Below are positions 5,911 to 5,919 of a DNA stretch of 5,919 nt, one piece after another. The first letter of the stretch is position 1. Every line of letters begins with the position of its first letter. Both the position numbers and the translations under genes were made by a program. Origin of the DNA: Thermodesulfovibrionales bacterium (GTDB lineage Bacteria > Nitrospirota > Thermodesulfovibrionia > Thermodesulfovibrionales > UBA1546); NCBI GenBank assembly GCA_030018605.1, contig JASEHP010000102.1:1-5919 (forward strand). Direction: 5' to 3'. The notes under the pieces were generated by a model. It was not told where the DNA came from, ran no database searches, and worked only from the letters and a program-made list of their open reading frames with translations.

Positions 5911-5919
5911 AAGGGTGTA

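Overview
The window holds a complete high-affinity phosphate uptake locus, pstS-pstC-pstA-pstB-phoU, all on the + strand (71-4648). It is followed by a convergent gene on the - strand for an exported amidohydrolase-family protein (4740-5708) and about 210 bases of non-coding DNA. PstS has a signal peptide but no lipobox, so it is a soluble periplasmic protein, which points to a Gram-negative (diderm) bacterium. The pst genes use AGG/AGA for most arginines and ATA often for isoleucine. The intergenic DNA has REP-like GC-rich hairpins and a GTAATGC heptamer repeat. Together these suggest an anaerobic or environmental lineage such as Nitrospirota or a Desulfobacterota-like group; this placement is an impression, not a proof.

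Layout: a short leader with a consensus TATAAT box precedes pstS. After pstS comes a convincing intrinsic terminator (about 1092-1123). Immediately beyond it lie four TAAC/TAAT half-sites at an exact 11-base period (cores at 1130, 1141, 1152, 1163), with a GATAAT box at 1177. This matches the architecture of a PhoB-activated promoter (Pho box replacing the -35). pstC and pstA are separated by 42 bases containing the heptamer repeat. pstA and pstB overlap by 7 bases. pstB and phoU are separated by 152 bases holding a pair of inverted REP-like hairpins.

The genes work together as follows. PstS captures phosphate in the periplasm, PstC and PstA form the membrane channel, and PstB is the ATPase. 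PhoU is known in other bacteria to couple the transporter to the PhoR/PhoB two-component system; phoR and phoB are not in the window. The terminator and internal Pho promoter imply that pstS and pstCAB-phoU can be transcribed separately.

The amidohydrolase looks foreign to the operon. It uses almost only CGN arginine codons, is visibly richer in GC, and has its own strong ribosome binding site and a TATAAT promoter overlapped by an ATACCC-ATT-GGGTAT palindrome. It also appears to lack one of the usual metal-site histidines. I found no clearly new multi-gene system. The most interesting items are the internal tandem Pho box, the REP-like pair, the palindromic operator candidate and the atypical amidohydrolase.
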